Notes under the pieces: model-generated
What the model was told of the DNA's origin: nothing
What the model saw: the letters and a program-made list of their open reading frames with translations, nothing else
Databases searched by the model: none
Shown: piece after piece, positions 18,158-27,039 of the stretch
Layout: each line of letters begins with the position of its first letter
Position numbering within the stretch: the stretch's first letter is position 1
Source of the DNA: Candidatus Phyllobacterium onerii
GTDB taxonomy: Bacteria; Pseudomonadota; Alphaproteobacteria; Rhizobiales; Rhizobiaceae
Assembly (NCBI RefSeq): GCF_028331445.1
Contig: NZ_JAQMHX010000011.1
Location: forward strand, 1-64,000
Length of the DNA: 64,000 bases
Reading direction: 5' to 3'
Made by a program: the position numbers and the translations under genes

Positions 18158-19294
18158 TTGGAAAGTGGACAGCCAGCAGCTCCGGAAATGACTGCGAATG
18201 AGAAGCGCCGACGATGGCTTTTTCCCTTGCTACGTGTTCTTTTCGTATTCGTGGTCGCCTTGCTGGCATGGCTCGTTGCAGCCAACTGGAATAAATGGAT
18301 TGGCAACGCCCGTTTCCAGGCAACACAGGACGCCTTCGTTGCAGGAGACGTTACTCCGCTTTCTGCAAAGGTCTCCGGCTATGTGGCTACTGTCGCGGTG
18401 GGAGATTATCAAGCCGTTCGCAAGGGCGACCTCATCGTCGAAATTGAACCTTCCGATTACCGCGCACAGCTTGCCTTTGCTGAAGCGAACCTCGCTTCGG
18501 CGCGCGCTTCACTTGCCAATCTGGCGCATCAGCGCGATGAACAACGCGCTCTCGTGAGACAGGCCGAGGCGACGATCGTGGCTGCGAATGCAGACCTTGT
18601 ACGGTCGTCCCTCGAGCTGACCCGCCAGCACAGGCTTCTCGATACGCGGATTGCGAGCACCGAACAATTGGTTGAGCAAGCGGACGCAACCGAAAAGCGC
18701 GCCAATGCCCAGCTCGAATTGAGCAAGGCGCAGCTCGATCAGCAGAACGCACTGCTCGCCGGGCTCGACGTGCAGGAGCAATTGCTTGCCGCGCAGGTGA
18801 AAGCTTCGGAGGCGCAGGTCGGTCTCGCCGAGAACAATCTTCGTTACACACGCATTCTGGCACCGGCCGACGGCCTTGTCGGTCAACGTCAGGTTCGGCC
18901 CGGTCAATTCGTCAATGTCGGGACACAGGTCATCGCCGTTGTTCCCATGCCGAATTTATGGGTAACGGCGAACTACAAAGAGACCCAACTGACGAATATC
19001 AGGATGGGTCAACTCGCCAAAGTAACGGTCGATGCCTTTCCCGGCGTCGTGCTGACCGGCCATGTGGACAGCTGGTCACCAGGTACGGGTTCGACCTTCG
19101 CACTACTGCCGCCTGACAACGCAACGGGCAACTTTACGAAAGTCGTGCAGCGGGTGCCGGTAAAGATTGTGCTCGATGCCAACCCGGCCCTTGGCGAGCT
19201 TGTACGGCCGGGAATGTCGGTACAAGCGACAGTCGACACGAGGTCCGCTACAGAGCCACACCCCAGTTTAGCCAAAGCCTCGCCACAGCCATGA
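18158..19294 (+). CDS. HlyD/EmrA-family membrane fusion protein
   Basis: A 378-residue periplasmic adaptor. It has one N-terminal membrane helix (about 22-42), a biotinyl-lipoyl-like domain (VSGYVATVAVGDYQAVRKGDLIVEIEPSDY), a long alpha-hairpin coiled coil (about 100-220, rich in A, E and Q), and the second lipoyl half plus beta-barrel (RILAPADGLVGQRQVRPGQFVNVG, VTANYKETQL). A TTG start with a GAGGGG ribosome site 7 nt upstream is preferred; ATG 18188 is possible. It overlaps by 4 nt (ATGA) the EmrB-like transporter, so together they would form an inner-membrane part of a tripartite drug efflux pump; no outer-membrane channel gene is present here. Confidence 0.9.
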   Translation: MESGQPAAPEMTANEKRRRWLFPLLRVLFVFVVALLAWLVAANWNKWIGNARFQATQDAFVAGDVTPLSAKVSGYVATVAVGDYQAVRKGDLIVEIEPSDYRAQLAFAEANLASARASLANLAHQRDEQRALVRQAEATIVAANADLVRSSLELTRQHRLLDTRIASTEQLVEQADATEKRANAQLELSKAQLDQQNALLAGLDVQEQLLAAQVKASEAQVGLAENNLRYTRILAPADGLVGQRQVRPGQFVNVGTQVIAVVPMPNLWVTANYKETQLTNIRMGQLAKVTVDAFPGVVLTGHVDSWSPGTGSTFALLPPDNATGNFTKVVQRVPVKIVLDANPALGELVRPGMSVQATVDTRSATEPHPSLAKASPQP

Positions 19295-20895
19295 GTCTCC
19301 AAGCAGGGCCCTTCAGCTCGGCGGGAATTGCCCTCCATCCGGTTTCGGAACAGCATCCCCGACTTTCGATCGATTCGTACCGCCCGTATATCGGTCTTGT
19401 CGGCGTAATGTTGGGTGCGGTCATGGCCACGTTGGGCAGCCGTGTGACAAGTTTTGGCCTTGCGGATCTGCGCGGGGCGCTTGGCGCAGGCTATGACGAA
19501 GGGGCTTGGATCACCACCAGTTTCGCAGTCGGCCAGATGCTGATCGGTGTCACATCGCCATATCTCGGCGCGGTACTCGGTGTTCGCCGAATTCTGCTTC
19601 TCGGGATCATCCTGTTTTTCGTCGCGAGCCTTCTGGGTCCATTCTCTCCCAACCTAGCCGCATTCCTGACCATGCAGTTTCTGGCAGGCGTAGGATCTGG
19701 AACGTTCATTCCACTCACGATCAGTTTCATAGTGCGGAGCCTCCCCGCAACCATGGTCATCTACGGGATCGCCATCTATGCGATGAATATCGAGTTATCC
19801 CTTAATGTAGCAGCATCTCTGGAGGGCTGGTATTCCGACAATTGGTCGTGGGCATGGATATCCTGGCAGTACTGCGTGATGCTGCCGGTCATGGCGGTGT
19901 GTGTTTGGCATGGCGTCCCCCGGGAGGAAATCAAAATTGATCTTCTGCGCCGGTTCGACTGGCCAGGTGTGGCCTATGCCGCCATCGGGTTCAGTTTGTT
20001 GTATGCGGGTCTGGATCAGGGCAATCGACTGGATTGGATCAATAATGGCATGATCAACGCGTTGCTGGCATCCGGTTTTTTGCTGACCATTGCGTTCATT
20101 GTCCGCGAACTTGTTACGGACCACCCTTTCATAAACATCCGTCTGATTTTCCGCGAGAATCTGGTCTTGCTGCTGCTCCTGCTCGCGGGCTTTCGGTTCA
20201 TAATTCTATCAACGGCGTACATCATTCCCACTTACCTTCAGACAGTCCAGAATTTTCGCGAGCTTCAGGTGGGCTCGGTCCTGCTCTGGATTGCGCTTCC
20301 ACAACTTCTCATCGTGATTCCCCTTGGAGCGCTGCTCAAACGTGTCGATGGGAGATGGGTTCTTGCCATTGGTGCCGCGCTGGTTGGCACAGCCTGTCTG
20401 ATGGCTACCAACCTGACAAGCCAATGGGCAACAAGCGATTTCCTTCCCTCGCAGATTTTGCAGGCTTTAGGTCAATCCTTTGCACTGACCGCTTTGGTGG
20501 TGTTGATCGTGAGATCGATCAACCCTGCCGAGGCGCTCACGATCGGCGCCCTCATTCAGGTCAGCCGCCTGTTCGGGGGGGAAATCGGCACTGCGTTCAT
20601 GCAGACCTATGTACGCATACGCGAACAACTTCATTCGAACCTCATTGGCCTTCACATCGACGGGATCGCCGGATTGACACTCGACAGGATAGCGGCTTTC
20701 CGGAGTGCATTGGGAGTGCACACAAGCGATCCAGCAGCTGCGACCGCACAGGCGACTGCCTTGCTGGCCGCCGCTGTCGCGCGTCAAGCAGCGGTACTGT
20801 CATTTATTGACGGTTTTTCAGTTGCGGCGTTAGGCGCCCTTGCCTGCGTTTTCCTTGTGGCAATGATGCGAAAGGCAAAGCCGTCTCCGTTTTGA
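19291..20895 (+). CDS. EmrB/QacA (DHA2) family MFS drug transporter
   Basis: A 534-residue, 14-helix DHA2 family proton-coupled antiporter. Signature features are the N-terminal YIGLVGVMLGAVMATL, the helix 1-2 region with GYDEGAWITTSFAVGQM (motif D1-like), RRILLLGIILFFVASLLGPF, and the late motif around VSRLFGGEIGTAFMQTYV. The start overlaps the HlyD gene stop, which indicates translational coupling. Substrates of DHA2-HlyD pairs are typically hydrophobic toxic compounds; none is indicated here. Confidence 0.9.
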   Translation: MSLQAGPFSSAGIALHPVSEQHPRLSIDSYRPYIGLVGVMLGAVMATLGSRVTSFGLADLRGALGAGYDEGAWITTSFAVGQMLIGVTSPYLGAVLGVRRILLLGIILFFVASLLGPFSPNLAAFLTMQFLAGVGSGTFIPLTISFIVRSLPATMVIYGIAIYAMNIELSLNVAASLEGWYSDNWSWAWISWQYCVMLPVMAVCVWHGVPREEIKIDLLRRFDWPGVAYAAIGFSLLYAGLDQGNRLDWINNGMINALLASGFLLTIAFIVRELVTDHPFINIRLIFRENLVLLLLLLAGFRFIILSTAYIIPTYLQTVQNFRELQVGSVLLWIALPQLLIVIPLGALLKRVDGRWVLAIGAALVGTACLMATNLTSQWATSDFLPSQILQALGQSFALTALVVLIVRSINPAEALTIGALIQVSRLFGGEIGTAFMQTYVRIREQLHSNLIGLHIDGIAGLTLDRIAAFRSALGVHTSDPAAATAQATALLAAAVARQAAVLSFIDGFSVAALGALACVFLVAMMRKAKPSPF

Positions 20896-20979
20896 TAGGG
20901 ATATCGGCATTGGCCAATCGAGCGCGACCAACAGGCCGCGGCTTGAACCTTGTGACGCGAAAAAATTTTAATGCTGAAG

Positions 20980-21290
20980 CCCAAGACAGTGTCTTTGTAC
21001 TGACAATGCGAAGTGGGCGTCTTCCCATCGGCCCCAGGTCTCTCATACTCCCAATAACTTCCTTCGCTGAACCAGACTGATTTGCCTCGGCGTTACCCGC
21101 GCTGCGGGATGGACACCACTTTCGGGGGATTTCCGATAACGCCGCAATGCAAGTTTTGTGAACCATATTACTCTTTGCGATTCGTCCAATGGTCCGGAGT
21201 CATTCATCAGGATGTTCGGCTGCCTGCCGAGCATCCTGTTCGCCGTGTAGCTTCAGACAAACGTGCCAGCCGGCTATCTAGGACTACTGC
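20980..21290 (+). pseudogene. DUF983 relic B (leader, zinc ribbon and middle)
   Basis: The QDSVFVLTMR leader segment (about 20985-21015) is followed from 21085 by RYPRCGMDTTFGGFPITPQCKFCEPYYS, matching RCPRCGMGHLFQGFLTLRPQCEVCELDYS of the intact copy. Further on, in shifted frames, MFGCLPSILFAV matches MFGCLPSMLFAV, followed by a stop. Homology ends where the cbtA 3' end begins (21295). Several frame changes and the missing C-terminus make it a pseudogene. Confidence 0.75.
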
Positions 21291-21294
21291 GAGA

Positions 21295-22077
21295 TTATCT
21301 TGGCTTGCTGTTCGTATTCAACGCCCGAGGCAGGCTATCCTGTCGATCGCGATGTTCGACTTCGGCGTATGTTTGAAGGAAAAATCCAAGGGTGGGGCCG
21401 AGAATCATCCAGAAAAACATATTTGTCACTAGCGTCGACACGGCAAATTCCGAGGCGAGCGTCGGCGGGACGCCCGATTTAAGATCAGCTATTCGGGGTG
21501 CGCCGTAGAGGTGGGGGGCAAAAATCAAAACTACCCCCCAAACCTTCGCGACAAATTCCCGGCGAAGAACGCTAAGATAGAGGCCTCCCGCTGCCAGCAT
21601 CACGGTCACCAACCACCATGCCTGCCTGGATGCCAAGTCGGCGGCGGGCATGGCAGGCAGCTCCGGCGCCAAACTGATCGAAGGCGAGAGGTTGAAGATG
21701 AAAAAACCCGCAAGACCCCAGTAGATTCCGTTCGCAAACTTGATTTTGAGTCCAAGGAATAAAGCGGCGGCCCCCGTGACCAAGGCGAAACCTGCACCAG
21801 CAACAAGATTGACGAGCAGCGTGTTGGTGAGGCGACCAAACGGCAAGGCTTGGTCGTCTTCTTCAATAGCGTTGTGCGGCAATTTTGCAGGAAAAGTGTT
21901 GCCCGCTCCTGCATCGACAGCGGTGATTGCGTTCAAGTGATCGTGGCCATATGCAGCGTTTTCATATCGCTCGGCTTCAAGAATGAGGGGCACAGTTCGC
22001 ACGTACATCGCCGGTGTCAAAAGCATGCCAGCGAACAATCCAGCTGCAATTGTCGCGAGAAGATATTTCATCAACAT
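21295..22077 (-). CDS. cbtA: CbtA family predicted cobalt transporter
   Basis: A 260-residue membrane protein of the CbtA family. It shows an N-terminal helix (LLATIAAGLFAGMLLTPA), the conserved TVPLILEAERYE segment, and four further hydrophobic segments (about residues 80-105, 115-135, 150-170 and 220-240). CbtA/CbtB pairs are predicted cobalt transporters associated with B12 genes; experimental proof is sparse. It lies 27 nt after cbtB on the minus strand. Start is at 22077 or the second Met at 22071. The 3' end abuts a DUF983 relic on the opposite strand, so the last residues may not be ancestral. Confidence 0.85.
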   Translation of the reverse strand: MLMKYLLATIAAGLFAGMLLTPAMYVRTVPLILEAERYENAAYGHDHLNAITAVDAGAGNTFPAKLPHNAIEEDDQALPFGRLTNTLLVNLVAGAGFALVTGAAALFLGLKIKFANGIYWGLAGFFIFNLSPSISLAPELPAMPAADLASRQAWWLVTVMLAAGGLYLSVLRREFVAKVWGVVLIFAPHLYGAPRIADLKSGVPPTLASEFAVSTLVTNMFFWMILGPTLGFFLQTYAEVEHRDRQDSLPRALNTNSKPR

Positions 22078-22104
22078 AGTCGCTGCTCCGCTGCTACTGT
22101 GGTT

Positions 22105-22284
22105 TTAATGACAAGGGAAGCCATACGAATGGCGCGTGTCATGTGCCGTGTCGTGCAACGTTACTGAATGCGACAACCCCACGCCGAATATTATAAACGC
22201 GCCCAATAACAGCGAGAACACGGCTGTGGTCAGGCGGGATGCAAGCGGCAGATCAATCGTATTCGACGTTAGAATTCTAGCCAT
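22105..22284 (-). CDS. cbtB: CbtB family predicted cobalt transporter subunit
   Basis: A 59-residue single-helix protein. Helix: about residues 20-42 (AVFSLLLGAFIIFGVGL). The short tail carries the His pattern HSVTLHDTAHDTRHSYGFPCH, typical of CbtB and presumably metal-binding. The start at 22284 follows a GGAGGT ribosome site. It precedes cbtA, and its 5' side is occupied by copy 2 of a structured leader element. Confidence 0.88.
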   Translation of the reverse strand: MARILTSNTIDLPLASRLTTAVFSLLLGAFIIFGVGLSHSVTLHDTAHDTRHSYGFPCH

Positions 22285-22317
22285 TGTGACCTCCGGAAAA
22301 GGGGTAGTTGAAGCGCC

Positions 22318-22545
22318 GTGGGAAAGTAGCGGCCCCCGCCCGTGGGGGGGAACGGGTCGAACGGGAGCCGCTTGCCGTGACGAACGCACGGATCAACGAT
22401 GCTGTTCACCAGGGAGGGGGACCCGTGGCATCGTCAATTCTTGTCAAATTTCCTCCCTTTCGTTTCGTCGCAGCGTCTCACATGGAATTCTGTGCGGCTT
22501 GAACGGATGCCGCATCATTGGGAGCATCGGCGCAAAAGCGAAGGC
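22318..22545 (-). promoter_or_regulatory. Structured leader element, copy 2 (upstream of cbtBA)
   Basis: Homologous to the element at 8643-8870. On the minus strand, hairpin I pairs GACGATGC (22428-22435) with GCATCGTT (22395-22402), hairpin II pairs CCGTG (22387-22391) with CACGG (22375-22379), and hairpin III pairs AGCGGC (22367-22372) with GCCGCT (22328-22333). The last stem ends 43 nt before the cbtB start. The upstream arm also shares GATGC(T/C)CCAAT and CGTTCAAGC blocks with copy 1. A metal- or cobalamin-related signal would fit the downstream genes, but no known riboswitch consensus is recognisable. Confidence 0.6.
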
Positions 22546-22942
22546 ATCTTTGGCCCCATTCTGTTGGCTCGTAGATCGCCGTATCAATGGGTTTACTTCA
22601 AGCTAGCAATCCACGTTTGCAACACGAACGCTCCGGTACTGAGAAACGGGAAGGCCACTGTCCATCCCTTTCTTTTGCCCGTCATCCGCTTGAATAGCGC
22701 GTCCGGGATCGATACCTATGTACAATTGCGTCAAGTTCGTTCTGGGGCCAGTCTTCGCCAACCATCGGGATACTGAGATGGTGATCAAGGCAGATTGACC
22801 GGCATGACACTCCTGCAACGCAGGTTGGATTGCGGTCCTTAAGGATACGGTGCACGGCGGGCGCGAAACGGCGTCCTTCGCATGATGAACTTTTGCGCGA
22901 CGGTGTCCTTCAACTCACTTCCACAACGCGGAGGATGGTTCA
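22546..22942. other. Intergenic stretch between leader element and AraC gene
   Basis: About 400 bp with no supported gene. It should contain the divergent promoters for cbtBA (minus) and the AraC-type gene (plus). Confidence 0.4.
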
Positions 22943-23530
22943 GTGCGGTCAGAGATACAAGCGACTGGTGCAAATGGCACTACCGATCTAGCCGTCATGC
23001 CCAGCTTGCCCCCCCATTCCGAGTTTCTGAGACATTCTACAGGGCTTGAGCTTTTTACGAGGTTGCGCGAATTCATCTCGACGACTTGGGGTATCGACAC
23101 CAGGACGTCGATGTTATGCGCGAATGAAGCAGTGCTTTCAATCGAAGCACAGTTACAACGGCGAACTTCGGTCATCTGTCATCGAAAATGTCAGGGCGGC
23201 TTGGGAATGTGCCGAAAGCAGAAGGTTGAGAAATTCATCGATGCCCATCTAGATCAACGCATCACGATTTCCGAACTCGCTTCCTTGGTGGGCCTGAGCT
23301 CAAGCCAGTTCCAGCGGGCTTTCAAGCAAAGTTTTGGCGAGGCAACGCACATGTATCTCATCAAACGTCGGATCGAGCGCGCGAAAACAATGATGCTGTC
23401 TCGTAACGAGAATTTTGCGGATATCGCCCTCGCGTGCGGTTTCTCCGACCAGTCGCACATGACGCGTCTGTTCACCCGGCTAGTTGGCGAGCCGCCCAAC
23501 AGTTGGCGGCGCAACAGGGTCTATGCCTAG
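22943..23530 (+). CDS. AraC-family transcriptional regulator, probably N-terminally shortened
   Basis: The C-terminal ~100 residues form a complete AraC/XylS double helix-turn-helix: KVEKFIDAHLDQRITISELASLVGLS, FQRAFKQSFGEATHMYLIKRRIERAK, FADIALACGFSDQSHMTRLF and a terminal PNSWRR. The first ~95 residues have low-complexity mixed sequence. The total of 195 residues is shorter than usual AraC proteins (about 290), so the N-terminal effector domain is reduced or frameshifted. It lies divergent from the cbtBA leader. Two relics of the same type lie at 9.9-10.5 kb. Confidence 0.78.
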   Translation: MRSEIQATGANGTTDLAVMPSLPPHSEFLRHSTGLELFTRLREFISTTWGIDTRTSMLCANEAVLSIEAQLQRRTSVICHRKCQGGLGMCRKQKVEKFIDAHLDQRITISELASLVGLSSSQFQRAFKQSFGEATHMYLIKRRIERAKTMMLSRNENFADIALACGFSDQSHMTRLFTRLVGEPPNSWRRNRVYA

Positions 23531-23949
23531 CATGTTCGAGGTTCAATCTTGCACGGATGGCAAATGGCTGAAGGCGAAAATTCCCCAGGCACGTCATGGG
23601 CGAACCAGTGGACGACGAAGGGCTTGGGTTCTGCCGCATCAGGATCGTCCGCAGCTTCCGAGTGGAGTGTCTGGCCATCCAGCTACTGAGCCATTGAGCG
23701 GTCGAACTGTTTTTGTTGTTCCTGACGATGATCATTTTTGTCAGGCCCGACAAGACTAAGTAAGGGGCGCAACAGCCGCGGAGGTACTGCTCGAGTCTAT
23801 CATCAGGCTCTGTCTCAGCAGTTTCATGTCCCGGATGTCACTGAACCGACATTGGCGGGGACTAAGCATTCGTCGCCCCCCCGGCGCGATAGTCAAAGTT
23901 TTAATTGCGAAAAAACGGCATCATTTGTTGGGTCAGGCCCATTTATTCA
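23531..23949. other. Intergenic stretch upstream of the Pho-box array
   Basis: No gene supported. A 101-codon plus-strand frame at 23738-24043 has no recognisable domain and overlaps the promoter region of the next operon. Confidence 0.4.
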
Positions 23950-23989
23950 CAGTCATCGAACTGTCATGGAACTGACAAGCCGTTGTCAC
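23950..23989 (+). promoter_or_regulatory. Pho-box array (four phased half-sites)
   Basis: Four 7-mers start at exact 11-bp steps: CAGTCAT (23950), CTGTCAT (23961), CTGACAA (23972), TTGTCAC (23983), each separated by 4 nt. This is the arrangement of PhoB-binding half-sites (consensus close to CTGTCAT with 4-nt spacers). The array ends 69 nt before the binding-protein gene start, so phosphate-starvation activation of the ugp-like operon is likely. Confidence 0.8.
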
Positions 23990-24058
23990 GGGAGATCACC
24001 AGAATCCGCGCAAGTCGGATTCGTTGAATCCGGAAGTGATTAGAACCGGAGATATCAA

Positions 24059-25300
24059 GTGACATCCCTCAAAACCCTGGCTATCGGTGCGGCTCTTACC
24101 GTTTTCTCGCTACCCGCATGGGCCGAGACCGACATCACCTTCTGGCATTCGTTCGGCGGCGGAAACGGCAAGGCGCTCGAACAGATTATCAGCGACTTCG
24201 AAAAGAAGCGCCCGGATATCAAGGTGACCGCACAGGAAATCGGCGACTACAATGACATCGTCACCAAGCTGCAAGCTGCAATACCAGCCAAACGATATCC
24301 GGACGTGGTCTTGCTGGAAATCACGCGCTACGGCCTGTTTGCCGAAAAGGGGATCCTTGAGAACCTTACGCCATACCTCGACAAGGATCCGCTGAAGGAA
24401 CAGCTCTACAATTTTGCCCTCGATGTCGGGAAGTACAAAGGCTCCAACTACGTTATTCCGTTTAATTCCTCGACGCCCGTCACATACTACAACAAAGCCC
24501 TTCTCAGAGCGGCTGGGCTGCCTGATACGGTGCCCCTCAAGAACTTCAATGATCTGTTGGGTGCCGCAAAAACCGTGCAGGAGAAACTCGGGGCCCAAGG
24601 CAAGTTCGGCATCACTCCTATGGGTCAGTTCGCTCGCTGGGGCATCGTCATGAGCAACGATTCCGATCTGATCGATCCTGTGTCGAACGACGTGATTGTC
24701 GACTCGCCAAAAACAGTTGCCGCCTATGAGTGGATGGCCGACCTCGTGCGTAAGTACAAAGTCGCATCGGTGGACGGCATCACAGACGAGGATGCTGCAA
24801 AAGCGCAATTCACCGCCGGAAACGTCGCTATCAACCTGGACTCTACTGGGGTTTTCGGCGGTTTCAAAAAAGCCCTCGGAGACGATCTCGGCGTAGCGCC
24901 GTTCCCCTGTGAGGCGGTCTGCCGGGTGCCGATCGGAGGCGCGGGCATCGGTATCGTCAGCATGATCGACGCCGAGAAGAAGAAGGCCGCCTACGACTTC
25001 ATCAGTTACATGGCGAGCCCCGAAGCCAATGCGATCTGGTTTGCGGCCACAGGCTACCTGCCGATCAACAAGAAGACGCTTGACGTCAAGGTCGCTGCCG
25101 ACGCCGCGAACAAGGACGAGGGCATCACCGTGTCGATCAAGCAGATTGACTACGCCCGTGGCCGGCCGCGCCCGCCTGTCGTCACCTGGATGCGCAAGAT
25201 GGAATACGGCGTATGGGAAAGCGTCGCACTTGGGCAAAAACAGGTCCCGGATGCCCTCAAGGAACTTGCTGCCCAGACCAGAGCCCAGACCACCAACTGA
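24059..25300 (+). CDS. ABC transporter substrate-binding protein (UgpB-like)
   Basis: A 413-residue periplasmic sugar-phosphate-type (cluster B) binding protein with a Sec signal peptide (cleavage probably after LPAWA, residues 1-21). The ITFWHSFGGGNGKALEQII opening and the VIPFNSSTPVTYYNKALL hinge segment are typical of UgpB-like proteins for sn-glycerol-3-phosphate or glycerophosphodiesters. GTG start. First gene of a five-gene operon with two permeases, a glycerophosphodiester phosphodiesterase and an ATPase, placed behind a Pho-box array. The substrate is inferred from that context. Confidence 0.87.
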   Translation: MTSLKTLAIGAALTVFSLPAWAETDITFWHSFGGGNGKALEQIISDFEKKRPDIKVTAQEIGDYNDIVTKLQAAIPAKRYPDVVLLEITRYGLFAEKGILENLTPYLDKDPLKEQLYNFALDVGKYKGSNYVIPFNSSTPVTYYNKALLRAAGLPDTVPLKNFNDLLGAAKTVQEKLGAQGKFGITPMGQFARWGIVMSNDSDLIDPVSNDVIVDSPKTVAAYEWMADLVRKYKVASVDGITDEDAAKAQFTAGNVAINLDSTGVFGGFKKALGDDLGVAPFPCEAVCRVPIGGAGIGIVSMIDAEKKKAAYDFISYMASPEANAIWFAATGYLPINKKTLDVKVAADAANKDEGITVSIKQIDYARGRPRPPVVTWMRKMEYGVWESVALGQKQVPDALKELAAQTRAQTTN

Positions 25301-25350
25301 CATTGCCGCAAAGAGAAAGGGACGGCTCCAGGCCGTCCTTCGGATATTAG

Positions 25351-26220
25351 ATGCTTGTTCGCTTCACGCCTTATGCGATGGTTTTACCCATCGTCCTGTG
25401 CATTTTGGCATTCACCTATTGGCCCATACTCGTCAGTTTCGATCTGAGTTTCCGTCATTGGGATTTCATGTCGTCCGACAAGCCGTTCGTTGGCTTGTCG
25501 AACTACAGCGAACTGGTGCGCTCGGATGAGTTTTGGAATTCAGTCACCATCACGCTGATATTCACCGCCATTTCAGTACCCTTGCGGCTGGCCCTTGCCA
25601 TAGCCATCGCGCGCTACCTGACCACCGAGAGCAAGACCGTGCGTGCGCTGCGAGGGGCATTCTTCCTGCCCGCCGTCACGTCCAGCGTCGCCATTGCCGT
25701 CATATGGTCATGGATATTTTCCACCGACGCGGGCGTCGCGAATGCGCTGCTTAACAATCTCGGCATCGCCAAAGTGCCGTGGTTGCAGACGCCTTCGCTT
25801 GCCCTTTGGGTGATCATCATCGTCAACACCTGGAAGCAATTGGGTTACGATATCGTCATCTACGTCGCAGGCCTGCAGGCAATTCCAGAAGACCTGTATG
25901 AAGCCGCAAAGATGGATGGCGGCAAGAGGTGGCATACGTTCCGGAGGGTGACGTTTCCGCTCGTCATGCCGACCACATATTTTTTGCTCATCGTCTCCGT
26001 TATCGAGTCCTTCCAGATTTTCACCATTGTCGACGTGATGACGCAGGGCGGGCCCGCGATGTCCACCGATATGATGGTGAACATGCTCTACCGGACCGGA
26101 TTCACGCTGTTCGATGTCGGTAAGGGCTCGGCGCTTGCAGTGTTGCTGTTCGTATTCCTGGTTGTTTTGACGGTCTTGAAGTCCCGGATATTGGGCAAGC
26201 GGGTGCATTATGAACACTAG
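25351..26220 (+). CDS. ABC transporter permease (UgpA-like)
   Basis: A 289-residue inner-membrane permease with six predicted helices. The MalF/UgpA-type EAA loop is visible as YEAAKMDGGKRWHTFRRVTFP. It begins with FTPYAMVLPIVLCILAFTYWP. It is 50 nt downstream of the binding-protein gene and overlaps the next permease by 11 nt, so translation is coupled. It should form the heterodimeric channel with the 26210 product. Confidence 0.9.
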   Translation: MLVRFTPYAMVLPIVLCILAFTYWPILVSFDLSFRHWDFMSSDKPFVGLSNYSELVRSDEFWNSVTITLIFTAISVPLRLALAIAIARYLTTESKTVRALRGAFFLPAVTSSVAIAVIWSWIFSTDAGVANALLNNLGIAKVPWLQTPSLALWVIIIVNTWKQLGYDIVIYVAGLQAIPEDLYEAAKMDGGKRWHTFRRVTFPLVMPTTYFLLIVSVIESFQIFTIVDVMTQGGPAMSTDMMVNMLYRTGFTLFDVGKGSALAVLLFVFLVVLTVLKSRILGKRVHYEH

Positions 26221-27022
26221 CGGCGGCGTTGTCCTGAGGAGCACTGCTGTCGCGGTCGGTCTGTTGTTCCTCTCCCCCCTCCTCTACGGCATCTGGATCT
26301 CGTTTCAGACGGCCAATCGCTTTTTTTCCGGCAACGGCGAAATGACACTTCAGAACTATGTCGATGCGGTGGAGAAGATGAATTTTCTCCGCTACCTCTT
26401 CAACAGCCTGATTGTGTCGGGCGGGGTAACCATCCTCAGCCTGGCCACGTCGATCATGGCTGCATACGCATTTTCGCGTTTCGAGTTCCGCGGCAGGGAT
26501 TTGATCTTCGGGCTTGTAGTTGCAACCCTGATGATCCCCGGTCATATCACGCTGATACCCAACTACCTGAATTTTGCCAGAGTGGGCCTGCTCGACACCT
26601 ATGCAGGATTGATTTTGCCCGCTGTGGCCAACGGTTTTGCGACATTCTTCCTGCGCCAGTATTTCCGCGGCATACCCCGCTCCCTCGACGAGGCGGCCTG
26701 GATGGATGGCGCGAACGCCTGGAAAGTGCTCTACCGCGTCATCATCCCCATGTCGAAACCTGCCATTTACGCGATGGGGCTGTTCATCTTCTTGGGAGAG
26801 TGGAACAGTTACGTCTGGCCGCTGATTGCTACCGACAGTCCGGACATGCTGACACTGCAGATTGGCCTCGCCCGGCTTTACAAGATGGATGCGCAGGAAG
26901 GCCTGGTGAACTGGCCACTGGTCATGGCGGCCGCCACACTGACGATGCTTCCTGTGTTACTCGGATTTGCCCTCGTTGAGCGCCACCTCGTCCGCGGCAT
27001 CTCCATGGGCGCAATCAAATGA
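26210..27022 (+). CDS. ABC transporter permease (UgpE-like)
   Basis: A 270-residue permease of the MalG/UgpE type. Hydrophobic segments near 10-30, 65-90, 100-125, 130-150, 180-200 and 235-260; EAA loop DEAAWMDGANAWKVLYRVIIP. It starts within the previous gene and ends just before the phosphodiesterase start region. Partner of the UgpA-like protein. Confidence 0.9.
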   Translation: MNTSGGVVLRSTAVAVGLLFLSPLLYGIWISFQTANRFFSGNGEMTLQNYVDAVEKMNFLRYLFNSLIVSGGVTILSLATSIMAAYAFSRFEFRGRDLIFGLVVATLMIPGHITLIPNYLNFARVGLLDTYAGLILPAVANGFATFFLRQYFRGIPRSLDEAAWMDGANAWKVLYRVIIPMSKPAIYAMGLFIFLGEWNSYVWPLIATDSPDMLTLQIGLARLYKMDAQEGLVNWPLVMAAATLTMLPVLLGFALVERHLVRGISMGAIK

Positions 27023-27039
27023 CCACTGAAGGAAATATA

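Noticed and set aside
22318-22545. Cobalamin riboswitch in front of cbtBA
   Set aside because: I looked for the B12-box and GCAAC core on both strands and could not find them; the conserved stems differ from that class.
24110-25303. Very long minus-strand open frame opposite the binding-protein gene
   Set aside because: It is antisense to a protein with clear signal peptide and family motifs. Its own translation has no recognisable domain and reflects codon bias of the true gene.
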